DNA from: Streptomyces sp. R44
Lineage (GTDB): Bacteria; Actinomycetota; Actinomycetes; Streptomycetales; Streptomycetaceae
Reading direction: 5' to 3'
Length of the DNA stretch: 64,000 nt
NCBI RefSeq assembly: GCF_041053105.1
Contig: NZ_CP163444.1
Span: 1,674,001-1,738,000 of the forward strand
A program made the translations under genes and the position numbers. The notes below the pieces were generated by a model. The model was given only the letters and a program-made list of their open reading frames with translations. It did no database searches and was not told where the DNA came from. This document shows positions 34,897-42,545 of the stretch, in pieces. Position 1 is the stretch's first letter; the number at the start of each line of letters is the position of its first letter.

Positions 34897-35444
34897 CGGG
34901 TACGGCCTTTCAGCGCGGTGACGGGCCGGGCAGCGGCGTGCTGGGCGACGGCCTGTTGCAGACGGTTCTGGGCGGGGGCCCGCCAGATGTGACAGATGGC
35001 GAGGGCGAGGGCGTCGGCGGCGTCGGCCGGCTTGGGCGGGGCGGAGAGCCGCAGGAGCCGGGTCACCATCGCCCCGACCTGGGCCTTGTCGGCGCGGCCG
35101 CTGCCGGTGACGGCGGCCTTGACCTCGCTGGGGGTGTGCAGGGCGACGGGGATGCCGCGCCGGGAGGCGCAGAGCATGGCGACCGCGCTGGCCTGGGCCG
35201 TGCCCATCACCGTACGGACGTTGTGCTGGCTGAACACCCGCTCCACGGCGACGAGTTCGGGCGAGAAGCGGTCGAGCCACTCCTCGATGCCGCGCTCGAT
35301 GCCGACCAGGCGCACGCCGATGTCGGCGTCCGCGGCCGTGCGGACGACACCGACGCCGAGCATGGTCAGGGGCCGGCCGGCGACGCCCTCGACGACGCCG
35401 ACGCCGCACCGGGTCAGCCCGGGGTCCACCCCGAGTACGCGCAC
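34893..35444 (-). CDS. ruvC: crossover junction endodeoxyribonuclease RuvC
   Basis: The 183-residue resolvase starts [14 protein letters not shown], with Asp7 of the active site. The later acidic residues are in [11 protein letters not shown] and [15 protein letters not shown]. The GTG at 35444 is chosen because GGGAGG lies upstream and the RNase H-fold begins directly; the open frame runs on to 35513. It heads ruvC-ruvA-ruvB and lies after a terminator that follows yebC. Confidence 0.96.
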   Translation of the reverse strand: MRVLGVDPGLTRCGVGVVEGVAGRPLTMLGVGVVRTAADADIGVRLVGIERGIEEWLDRFSPELVAVERVFSQHNVRTVMGTAQASAVAMLCASRRGIPVALHTPSEVKAAVTGSGRADKAQVGAMVTRLLRLSAPPKPADAADALALAICHIWRAPAQNRLQQAVAQHAAARPVTALKGRTR

Positions 35445-35515
35445 CGCCGCCCCCTCCCTGATCACCAGCTGATCGCAAGTCTGTTTGTGCAGGCTATCGG
35501 CTGCCACTGACAACG

Positions 35516-35552
35516 CAGCGGGCCGACGGGGTGTGTCCCCGTCGGCCCGCTG
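35516..35552 (-). terminator. yebC terminator
   Basis: CAGCGGGCCGACGGGG and CCCCGTCGGCCCGCTG form a perfect 16-bp stem around TGTGT, 15 bp past the yebC stop codon on the minus strand. Confidence 0.85.
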
Positions 35553-35567
35553 CTGAGACGACCGCGA

Positions 35568-36320
35568 TCAGGCGTCGACCTTCTCCATGACCTCGTCGCT
35601 GACGTCGAAGTTGGCGAAGACGTTCTGCACGTCGTCGCTGTCCTCCAGCGCGTCGATCAGCTTGAACATCTTGCGCGCGCCCTCTTCGTCGAGCTCGACC
35701 TGCATGGTCGGGACGAAGCTGGACTCGGCGGAGTCGTAGTCGATACCGGCCTCCTGGAGGGCGGTACGGACCGCGACCAGGTCGGTGGCCTCGCTGATGA
35801 TCTCGAAGGACTCACCGAGGTCGTTGACCTCCTCGGCACCGGCTTCGAGCACCGTCTCCAGGACGTCGTCCTCGGACAGCTCGCCCTTGGGGAGCACGAC
35901 GACGCCCTTGCGGTTGAACAGGTACGAGACGGAGCCCGGGTCCGCCATGGAGCCGCCGTTGCGGGTCATGGCCACGCGCACGTCGGAGGCGGCGCGGTTG
36001 CGGTTGTCGGTGAGGCACTCGATGAGCACCGCGACACCGTTCGGGCCGTAGCCCTCGTACATGATCGTGGCGTAGTCGGCGCCGCCGGCCTCGAGACCCG
36101 CACCGCGCTTGAGCGCGGAGTCGATGTTCTTGTTCGGGACCGACTGCTTCTTCGCCTTCTGGACGGCGTCGAACAGCGTCGGGTTACCGTCCAGGTCGGC
36201 GCCGCCCGTGCGGGCCGCGACCTCGATGTTCTTGATCAGCTTCGCGAAGAGCTTGCCGCGCTTGGCGTCGATCACGGCCTTCTTGTGCTTCGTCGTAGCC
36301 CATTTAGAGTGGCCGGACAT
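35568..36320 (-). CDS. YebC/PmpR family transcriptional regulator
   Basis: The 250-residue protein begins [22 protein letters not shown], the hallmark of the family, and has [20 protein letters not shown] in the middle domain. Family members are DNA- or ribosome-associated; recent work on some members links them to proline-stretch translation, but which role applies here is not visible. It sits between pdxT and ruvC, as in Rv2603c. Confidence 0.95.
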   Translation of the reverse strand: MSGHSKWATTKHKKAVIDAKRGKLFAKLIKNIEVAARTGGADLDGNPTLFDAVQKAKKQSVPNKNIDSALKRGAGLEAGGADYATIMYEGYGPNGVAVLIECLTDNRNRAASDVRVAMTRNGGSMADPGSVSYLFNRKGVVVLPKGELSEDDVLETVLEAGAEEVNDLGESFEIISEATDLVAVRTALQEAGIDYDSAESSFVPTMQVELDEEGARKMFKLIDALEDSDDVQNVFANFDVSDEVMEKVDA

Positions 36321-36382
36321 CTGCCTGTCTCCTTCGCGTAACCCATTTCTGAACGAACCCCAGAGATCCTACCGGGATCGTG

Positions 36383-36970
36383 TCACCGTTCGGCGCGCAC
36401 CATGTCCACGAACAGCTCGTGGATGCGGTGGTCGCCGGTGAGCTCGGGGTGGAAGGAGGTCGCGAGGGCCCGGCCCTGGCGGACGGCGACGATGTGGCCC
36501 TCGTGCTCGGCGAGCACCTCGACCTGGGCGCCGACGGACTCCACCCACGGGGCGCGGATGAAGACGCCCTCGACGGGAGTGTCGATCCCGGTCACGGTCA
36601 CACCGGCCTCGAAGGACTCGTTCTGTCGCCCGAAGGCGTTGCGGCGGACGATCATGTCGATGCCGCCGAAGGTCTCCTGGCCCGAGCGCGGGTCGAGGAT
36701 CTTGTCGGCGAGCATGATCAGGCCGGCGCAGGTGCCGTACACGGGCATGCCGGCGGCGATGCGCTCGCGCAGCGGCTCCATCAGGCCGAAGAGGACGGCC
36801 AGCTTGGAGATCGTGGTGGACTCGCCACCGGGGATGACCAGACCGTCGACCTCGGCGAGTTCCTCGGGGCGCCGGACCGGCCTGGCCACGGCGTCAGCCG
36901 CGGCCAGGGCGATCAGGTGCTCCCGTACGTCGCCCTGGAGGGCCAGGACACCGATCACGGGCGTGCTCAT
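36383..36970 (-). CDS. pdxT: pyridoxal 5'-phosphate synthase glutaminase subunit
   Basis: The 195-residue glutaminase has [26 protein letters not shown], the nucleophile Cys in [10 protein letters not shown], and His/Glu in [10 protein letters not shown]. It passes ammonia to PdxS in the DXP-independent PLP pathway. Six bases separate it from the pdxS stop, so they form one transcript. Confidence 0.97.
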   Translation of the reverse strand: MSTPVIGVLALQGDVREHLIALAAADAVARPVRRPEELAEVDGLVIPGGESTTISKLAVLFGLMEPLRERIAAGMPVYGTCAGLIMLADKILDPRSGQETFGGIDMIVRRNAFGRQNESFEAGVTVTGIDTPVEGVFIRAPWVESVGAQVEVLAEHEGHIVAVRQGRALATSFHPELTGDHRIHELFVDMVRAER

Positions 36971-36976
36971 GGGTGC

Positions 36977-37891
36977 TTACCAGCCCCGGTTCGCGTAGCG
37001 CTCGGACTCGGGGAGGGTGTCGCAGTTGATGCCGACCATGGCCTCGCCCAGGTTGCGGGAGGCGTCCGCGATGACCTTCGGGTCGTCGTAGAAGGTGGTG
37101 GCCTTCACGATGGCGGCGGCGCGCTTGGCCGGGTCGCCCGACTTGAAGATGCCGGAGCCGACGAAGACGCCCTCGGCGCCGAGCTGGCGCATGAGCGCGG
37201 CGTCGGCGGGGGTGGCGACACCACCGGCGGAGAACAGCACGACCGGCAGCTTGCCGAGCTCGGCGACCTCCTTGACGAGCTCGTACGGGGCGCGGAGCTC
37301 CTTGGCGGCGGCGAACAGCTCGTTGTTGTCGAAGCCGCGCAGCTTGGCGATCTCGTTCTTGATCTGGCGGAGGTGACGGACGGCCTCGACGACGTTGCCG
37401 GTGCCGGCCTCGCCCTTGGAGCGGATCATGGCCGCGCCCTCGGCGATGCGGCGCAGGGCCTCGCCCAGGTTGGTGGCACCACAGACGAAGGGGGTCGTGA
37501 AGGCCCACTTGTCGGAGTGGTTGATCTCGTCGGCCGGGGTCAGGACCTCGGACTCGTCGATGTAGTCGACGCCGAGGGACTGCAGGACCTGGGCCTCGAC
37601 GAAGTGGCCGATGCGGGACTTGGCCATGACCGGGATGGAGACCGCGCCGATGATCTCTTCGATCATGTTCGGGTCGGACATGCGGGCGACGCCACCGTCC
37701 TTGCGGATGTCCGCGGGGACCCGCTCCAGGGCCATGACGGCCACGGCGCCGGCGTCCTCGGCGATCTTCGCCTGCTCGGCGTTGACCACGTCCATGATCA
37801 CGCCGCCCTTGAGCTGCTCGGCCATGCCGCGCTTCACGCGCGCGGTGCCGGTCTCGGGGGACTGGAAGGTGGTGGAAGGCGTGGTGGACAC
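36977..37891 (-). CDS. pdxS: pyridoxal 5'-phosphate synthase lyase subunit
   Basis: The 304-residue PdxS makes PLP from ribose 5-phosphate, glyceraldehyde 3-phosphate and ammonia. It has [43 protein letters not shown] and the late [14 protein letters not shown]. The GTG at 37891 ([12 protein letters not shown]) with GTGAGG upstream gives the usual Streptomyces length. It is extremely conserved and paired with pdxT. Confidence 0.97.
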   Translation of the reverse strand: MSTTPSTTFQSPETGTARVKRGMAEQLKGGVIMDVVNAEQAKIAEDAGAVAVMALERVPADIRKDGGVARMSDPNMIEEIIGAVSIPVMAKSRIGHFVEAQVLQSLGVDYIDESEVLTPADEINHSDKWAFTTPFVCGATNLGEALRRIAEGAAMIRSKGEAGTGNVVEAVRHLRQIKNEIAKLRGFDNNELFAAAKELRAPYELVKEVAELGKLPVVLFSAGGVATPADAALMRQLGAEGVFVGSGIFKSGDPAKRAAAIVKATTFYDDPKVIADASRNLGEAMVGINCDTLPESERYANRGW

Positions 37892-38005
37892 GGATACCTC
37901 ACTCGTGACAACGGGGGTTGACGACAAGATGAGGAAACAGGCCACCTGCGGTCCACATCAAGGGCCAATGTGGACCCGGTGGATCGTTTTCCCAGGCTAC
38001 GGGCG

Positions 38006-38548
38006 TCAGGCCGGGCGATCAGCAAGGGCCACGGGCGGCTCGTCGTCCATTTCGAAGGCCAGCGGGAAGGGCGCGTGGCCCGCGAGCCGGAACCAGCGGA
38101 CCTTGCGGTGCCGGCGCAGGGCGCGGGCGGCACGGACGGCGTCGTTGTGGAAACGGCGGGCCATCGGGACCCGGCGGACCGCCTGCGCGAGCTCCCCCGC
38201 CGCCTCCTCGCCACCGGGCGCCGCACGGACGAGCTCCACCTGCTCGGGCTCGCCGAAGACGGCCCGCAGCGCCTGGCTCAGCTCGCTCTCGGCGACCTCC
38301 CGCTGGTCCTCCTCGGCCTGCCGGGCGGCGTGCGCGGCCTCGTACAGCACGATCGAGGCGGCGGGGTCGAGCACGCCGGAGGTGGCGAGCTCCTGGGTGA
38401 CCGAGGCCCGGCGCAGGAGCTGCGCGTCCAGGGCGGCGCGGGCGGCGTCGATGCGCGAGTGCAGGCGGTCGAGCCGCCCGGCGGTCCAGCTCAGATAGAC
38501 GCCGATGAGGATCAGCGCGACGACGGTCCAGATCAGGGTTTCGGTCAC
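38006..38548 (-). CDS. LemA-like hypothetical membrane protein
   Basis: The 180-residue protein starts with a GTG at 38548, has one membrane segment (TLIWTVVALILIGVYLSW), then a helical domain with RLDRLHSRIDAARAALDAQL. Near the end it has RRFHNDAVRAARALRRHRKV and LAFEMDDEP, which resemble the LemA pattern (ARRxYNxxV and a terminal F/P-rich tail). The topology fits LemA-like proteins facing the cytoplasm. The role is unknown. It lies between pdxS and the MBL gene on the same strand. Confidence 0.75.
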   Translation of the reverse strand: MTETLIWTVVALILIGVYLSWTAGRLDRLHSRIDAARAALDAQLLRRASVTQELATSGVLDPAASIVLYEAAHAARQAEEDQREVAESELSQALRAVFGEPEQVELVRAAPGGEEAAGELAQAVRRVPMARRFHNDAVRAARALRRHRKVRWFRLAGHAPFPLAFEMDDEPPVALADRPA

Positions 38549-38559
38549 GGGCGCACAGG

Positions 38560-39195
38560 CTACCGGGGCGGCGGCAGCACACCTTCCCAAAGGTCACGGT
38601 CGTGGGCGAACAGGACTCGTGCGGGGCGGCCGTCCGCGAGCTCGCCGAGCCGGTCGAGCCAGGGGAGGTACGGGCTGCCGAACTCGTGGGCGAAGTCGTA
38701 CGCCTGACCCGCGAGGACCGTGACGCGGTCGCCGTGGTCGAGGACGAGGGACTGATGGCCCTCGGTGTGCCCGGGTGTCGGCACGATCCGCACGCCCGGC
38801 GCGAGCTCGTGCTCGCCGTCGAGCTCCTCGTACCGGACGCCGGGCAGCAGTTCGTCGATCGTGTACGCGCCGGCGCGGGCGACGGCGAGCTCCTTGCGCT
38901 GGACGAGGACGGGTGTGGTGGGGAAGAGCTGGTTGCCGCCGATGTGGTCGAAGTGCAGGTGGCAGTTGACGACGACGTCGACGTCGCCGGGGCCGACGGT
39001 CAGGGGGTGCCGGACGGGTCGGTAGTGCGCGTCGGTCTCGGGAGAGCCGGTCCCGATCCCGGTGTCGAAGAGCAGCCGCACGCCTGCGTGCCGCACGAGA
39101 TACCCGAGAACGGGCTCCACGCGGGCGCGTGGGCCGCCCCACTCCTGGGCGGGGCGGGTGAGGTGTCCGAGGTCGAGCCGGGTGATCGTCTCCAT
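38560..39195 (-). CDS. MBL-fold metallo-hydrolase, lactonase-like
   Basis: The 211-residue protein has the metal motif H79-L-H81-F-D83-H84 (CHLHFDHIGGN), then PTPGHTEGHQSL with the next His and a final AHDRDLW. This spacing resembles quorum-quenching N-acyl homoserine lactonases and related hydrolases. The ATG at 39195 (METITRLDLGHL) is preceded by repeat DNA. Substrate unknown; a lactonase role is only suggested. Confidence 0.88.
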   Translation of the reverse strand: METITRLDLGHLTRPAQEWGGPRARVEPVLGYLVRHAGVRLLFDTGIGTGSPETDAHYRPVRHPLTVGPGDVDVVVNCHLHFDHIGGNQLFPTTPVLVQRKELAVARAGAYTIDELLPGVRYEELDGEHELAPGVRIVPTPGHTEGHQSLVLDHGDRVTVLAGQAYDFAHEFGSPYLPWLDRLGELADGRPARVLFAHDRDLWEGVLPPPR

Positions 39196-39220
39196 GGAGC
39201 CACCATGCCTGCGCCCCCGC

Positions 39221-39370
39221 GTTGTGGGCAGGCGTTCCGCAAAGGACGGTGCCCACCCCCGTTGTGGGCATGCGTTCCGCCGGGGCGGTGCCCACCCCCG
39301 TTGTGGGCATGCGTTCCTCCCCCAGACTTCGTCCGGGAGGTGCCCCCAGGGCGGAACGGGTGGGCACAAC
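39221..39370 (+). repeat. complex palindromic repeat, GTTGTGGGCA family, three direct arms and one inverted arm
   Basis: This intergenic block contains GTTGTGGGCA(G/T)GCGTTC at 39221, 39261 and 39300, and the inverted arm GCGGAACGGGTGGGCACAAC at 39351-39370. Outer arm GTTGTG pairs with CACAAC and inner arm CGTTCC with GGAACG, separated by an unpaired internal loop (GGCATG opposite GGTGGG). The first two units each also end in TGCCCAC. The 32-bp repeat at 39317-39348 is inserted in the loop of the last unit. No gene is seen in 39196-39551. Confidence 0.9.
39317..39348 (+). repeat. 32-bp dispersed repeat nested in the palindromic repeat
   Basis: The element begins CTCCCCCAGACTTCGTCCGG and continues GAGGTGCCCCCA. 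It forms its own hairpin with TTCG near the tip and matches the relA leader element at 28750-28781. Removing it restores a compact stem CGTTCC-GGGC-GGAACG in the host repeat, which indicates insertion. Confidence 0.75.
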
Positions 39371-39487
39371 GGACCCGCGCTTTGCCGGCGCCAGAGGCTC
39401 CCGCGCCCTGACCCGCACCGGATGTGCGCCGCGCATCGGGGTGCGGGTCCAGGCCCGGAAGACGGAGGCGCCGCTGAAGGGCGCCGT

Positions 39488-39534
39488 CCCGTGTGCCCAC
39501 CCGTCCCGCCCAGCGGGACGATTGCCCACACGGG
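39488..39534 (-). repeat. palindromic repeat, same architecture, opposite orientation
   Basis: On the minus strand the order is CCCGTGTG, GGCAAT, CGTCCCGC, TGG, GCGGGACG, GGTGGG, CACACGGG. Outer and inner arms pair perfectly (8 bp each) and the internal loop GGCAAT/GGTGGG stays unpaired. The arms differ from the first element (CGTTCC-GGAACG there, CGTCCCGC-GCGGGACG here) but pairing is kept. It lies 17 bp past the pimA stop and could also terminate that transcript. Confidence 0.9.
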
Positions 39535-39551
39535 GCGCGGGCGCGGGCTCG

Positions 39552-40706
39552 CTACAGGCCCAGGCGGGCTCGTAGGCCGCCCGTGCGTTCGTCCGTGTCC
39601 ACCGCCGCCGCCCCGTCCGTCACCGTCTCGTACACCGCGAGGATGTCCGCCCCGACCGTCGACCAGTCGAAGCGCCGCACATGGGCCGAGCCCCGCGCGC
39701 TCAGCTCCTTGCGTCGCGGAGCGTCCCCGAGGAGCGCGATCGCGGCGTCCGCCAGCGCGTCGGCGTCCTCGTTGGCGAAGAGCTCGCCCGCCGCCCCCTG
39801 GTCGAGGACCTGCGCGAAGGCGTCCAGGTCGGAGGCGAGGACCGGCGCACCGGCCGACAACGCCTCGACGAGGATGATGCCGAAGCTCTCGCCGCCGGTG
39901 TTGGGCGCCACGTACACGTCGACGCTCCGCAGCAGCCGCGCCTTGTCCTCGTCGCTGACCATGCCGAGGAACTCGACGCGCGAGCGCATCTCGGCCGGGA
40001 GCGAGGCGACCGCCTCCTCCTCGTCGCCGCGTCCGGCCACCAACAGCCGCGCGCCCGGCCGCGCGGCGAGGATCTTCGGGAGGGCCCGCATGAGGACGGG
40101 CAGGCCCTTGCGCGGTTCGTCGATGCGGCCGATGAAGCCGAGGGTCTCGCCCTGCCACTCCTTCTTCGGTTCGGCGCGGGCGAAGAAGTCCACGTCGACG
40201 CCGTTGGGGATGACGACGGCGTCGCCCCCCAGGTGCTCCACCAGCGTCCGGCGCGCGTACTCGCTGACCGCGATGCGGGCGCTGATCTTCTCCAGGGCCG
40301 GCTGGAGGATCGGATACGCGGCGATCATGGCCCGGGAGCGCGGGTTCGAGGTGTGGAAGGTGGCGACGATCGGCCCCTGCGCCGCCCAGCAGGTGAGCAG
40401 CCCGAGCGACGGGGAGGTCGGCTCGTGGATGTGGACGACGTCGAAGGTGCCGTCGTGCAGCCAGCGGCGGACCCGCGCGGCGGAGAGGAAGCCGAAGCTG
40501 AGCCGGGCCACCGAGCCGTTGTACGAGACCGGGACGGCCCGCCCGGCCGAGACGACGTACGGCGGGAGCGGGGTGTCGTCGTCGGCGGGGGCGAGGACGG
40601 AGACCTCGTGGCCCAGCCGGACGAGGTGCTCGGCGAGGTCGCGGATGTGGAACTGGACGCCGCCCGGCACGTCCCAGGAGTACGGACAGACGATCCCGAT
40701 CTTCAC
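39552..40706 (-). CDS. pimA: phosphatidyl-myo-inositol mannosyltransferase (GT4)
   Basis: The 384-residue GT4 glycosyltransferase has the acceptor-side GIVCPYSWDVPGGVQFHIRDL, VVHIHEPTSPSLGLL, IPNGVDVDFF, GFIGRIDEPRKGL and the donor-site E-x7-E GGESFGIILVEAL. It adds the first mannose to phosphatidylinositol at the cytoplasmic face. The GTG at 40706 overlaps the patA stop (GTGA). It completes the pgsA-patA-pimA set known from Rv2612c-Rv2610c. Confidence 0.95.
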   Translation of the reverse strand: MKIGIVCPYSWDVPGGVQFHIRDLAEHLVRLGHEVSVLAPADDDTPLPPYVVSAGRAVPVSYNGSVARLSFGFLSAARVRRWLHDGTFDVVHIHEPTSPSLGLLTCWAAQGPIVATFHTSNPRSRAMIAAYPILQPALEKISARIAVSEYARRTLVEHLGGDAVVIPNGVDVDFFARAEPKKEWQGETLGFIGRIDEPRKGLPVLMRALPKILAARPGARLLVAGRGDEEEAVASLPAEMRSRVEFLGMVSDEDKARLLRSVDVYVAPNTGGESFGIILVEALSAGAPVLASDLDAFAQVLDQGAAGELFANEDADALADAAIALLGDAPRRKELSARGSAHVRRFDWSTVGADILAVYETVTDGAAAVDTDERTGGLRARLGL

Positions 40707-41617
40707 GCGCCCGGCTCCTCCCGCTTCTCCAGGTCCGAGAGCCACAGTCGTTGCAGCATGTGCCAGTCCTCCGGATGGTCCGCGATGCCGCCGGCGAAGG
40801 CGTCGGCCAGGTCCTGTGTCATCAAGGACGTCTTCTCGGCCCGCGTACCTGACTCGGGGGCGTCGATCGGTGCGTGGATCCGGCCCTTCATGACCTGCGT
40901 GTCGTCGTACCAGAGCGTCACGGGCAGCAGCAGCGCGCCGGTCTGCTGGGCGAGGATCGCCGGGCCGGCCGGCATCCGTGCCGTGTCCCCGAAGAACTCG
41001 ACCTCGATGCCGGAGGCCGACAGGTCCCGGTCGGCGACCAGGCAGACCAGGCCGCCGGCCCGCAGCCGTCGGGCGAGGGTGCCGAAGGCGGAGCCGCCGG
41101 TGTGCGGCAGGACCTCCATGCCGAGGGACTCGCGGTAGGCGACGAACCGGTCGTACAGCGACTCCGGCTTGAGCCGCTCCGCGACCGTGGTGAACGGCAC
41201 GCCGACCGAGCGGGTCACCCACACGCCCGCGAGGTCCCAGTTGGCCAGGTGCGGCAGGGCGAGGATGACGCCGCGCCCGGAGGCGAGGCCCTCCTCCAGA
41301 TAGTGGCGGTCCTTGATGTCGATGGACCGCTCGACCCGCTCCTTGCTCCAGGTCGGCAGCCGGAAGGACTCCATCCAGTACCGCATGTACGAGCGCATGC
41401 CGGCCCTCGACAGCTCGGCGAGCCGCTCGGGCGTGGCGTCCGGCACCACGCGCGCGAGGTTGGACTCCAGACGCAGGACGCTCTTGCCGCGCCGCTTCCA
41501 CGCGAAGTCGGCGATCCGCCGTCCGAGGCCCGTCGCCACCGGGTCCGGCAGCTTCTTCACGGTCGCCCAGCCGGCGCCGTACAGCCCGTCGCTCAGGCGC
41601 TCCTTGAGGGTGCTCAC
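40703..41617 (-). CDS. phosphatidylinositol mannoside acyltransferase (LpxL-like)
   Basis: The 304-residue acyltransferase is homologous to mycobacterial PatA (Rv2611c). It has LALPHLANWDLAGVW with the HX4D catalytic motif (His/Asp) and VADRDLSASGIEVEFFG with the GPAILA substrate region. It transfers an acyl chain to the mannose of PIM1 at the inner membrane face. The GTG at 41617 overlaps the pgsA stop (GTGA) and its own end overlaps pimA, so the three are translationally chained. Confidence 0.92.
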   Translation of the reverse strand: MSTLKERLSDGLYGAGWATVKKLPDPVATGLGRRIADFAWKRRGKSVLRLESNLARVVPDATPERLAELSRAGMRSYMRYWMESFRLPTWSKERVERSIDIKDRHYLEEGLASGRGVILALPHLANWDLAGVWVTRSVGVPFTTVAERLKPESLYDRFVAYRESLGMEVLPHTGGSAFGTLARRLRAGGLVCLVADRDLSASGIEVEFFGDTARMPAGPAILAQQTGALLLPVTLWYDDTQVMKGRIHAPIDAPESGTRAEKTSLMTQDLADAFAGGIADHPEDWHMLQRLWLSDLEKREEPGA

Positions 41618-42276
41618 GAGGCCGCCCCGCCGCCCCCGGCCGTGGCGGCGTCCGCCTCGGCCGATTCCCGGCGCACGGTCACGACCCGCTGGCCCAGGGT
41701 GACGGCGCTGCCGACGGCCACGATCCACAGGGCGATCGGGAGCAGGACCTCGACGCCGGGCACGCCGAACGTGTGGAGTCCGGCGAGGCCGGCGGCGACC
41801 AGCGAGATCACCAGGCGCTCGGCGCGCTCGACCAGGCCGTTCACCGCGACGGGCAGGCCAATCGATTCGCCTCGGGCCTTGGTGTACGAGACGACCTGGC
41901 CGCTCGCGAGGCAGAAGATCGCCACGGCGCACAGGATGTTGTCGTCGCCCTTGCCGGCGTACCAGAGCGCGAAGCCGCCGAAGATCGCGCCGTCGGCGAC
42001 CCGGTCGAGCGTCGAGTCGAGGAAGGCGCCCCAGCGGCTGGAGATCCCCGCCTGCCGGGCCATGTTTCCGTCGACGAGGTCGGAGAAGACGAACAGGGTG
42101 ATGACGATCGTGCCCCAGAAGAATTCTCCGCGGGGGAAGAAGACCAGCGCACCGGCCATCACCCCCGCCGTGCCGATGAGCGTGACCGCGTCGGGGCTGA
42201 CGCCCCGCCGGAGCAGAAACGCGGCGAACGGTGTGAGGACACGCGTGAAAAAGGCACGCGCGTACTTGTTCAGCAT
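41614..42276 (-). CDS. pgsA: phosphatidylinositol phosphate synthase (CDP-alcohol phosphotransferase)
   Basis: The 220-residue membrane enzyme has the complete motif D66-x2-D69-G70-x2-A73-R74-x8-G83-x3-D87-x3-D91 and about six membrane segments. In actinobacteria it makes phosphatidylinositol phosphate from CDP-diacylglycerol and inositol phosphate, the base for PIMs. The gene has kept its place with patA and pimA. The HIT gene that precedes it in mycobacteria is here separated by the EF-G-like and orphan genes on the other strand. Confidence 0.94.
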   Translation of the reverse strand: MLNKYARAFFTRVLTPFAAFLLRRGVSPDAVTLIGTAGVMAGALVFFPRGEFFWGTIVITLFVFSDLVDGNMARQAGISSRWGAFLDSTLDRVADGAIFGGFALWYAGKGDDNILCAVAIFCLASGQVVSYTKARGESIGLPVAVNGLVERAERLVISLVAAGLAGLHTFGVPGVEVLLPIALWIVAVGSAVTLGQRVVTVRRESAEADAATAGGGGAAS

Positions 42277-42545
42277 GGCCTTCCCGAGGTTCGGTGGGCC
42301 GCGCGGCCCCTATGACCACCGGCTCACCCATCGTAGCCACGAGCGTCCCGGCGTACGGGCGGGCACCCGCCCCGCCGCGTCGGCGTCCCTCCCGGAGCCT
42401 CCGGGGTGTACGACGTATGGACGCTTCCTGGCGTCGGTGCAAAGCTCGAAGGACCACCGCGGGCACCGCTGGAGCCGTACCGCGACACACCACTCCCCCG
42501 CGCCCGCGTCCCGCCGCACCGTGCGAGCAGTCGGGAGGAAACATC

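Noticed and set aside
39196..39220. Extra gene in the MBL-pimA intergenic region
   Set aside because: The open frames there are shared with repeat DNA and have no ribosome site or family signature.
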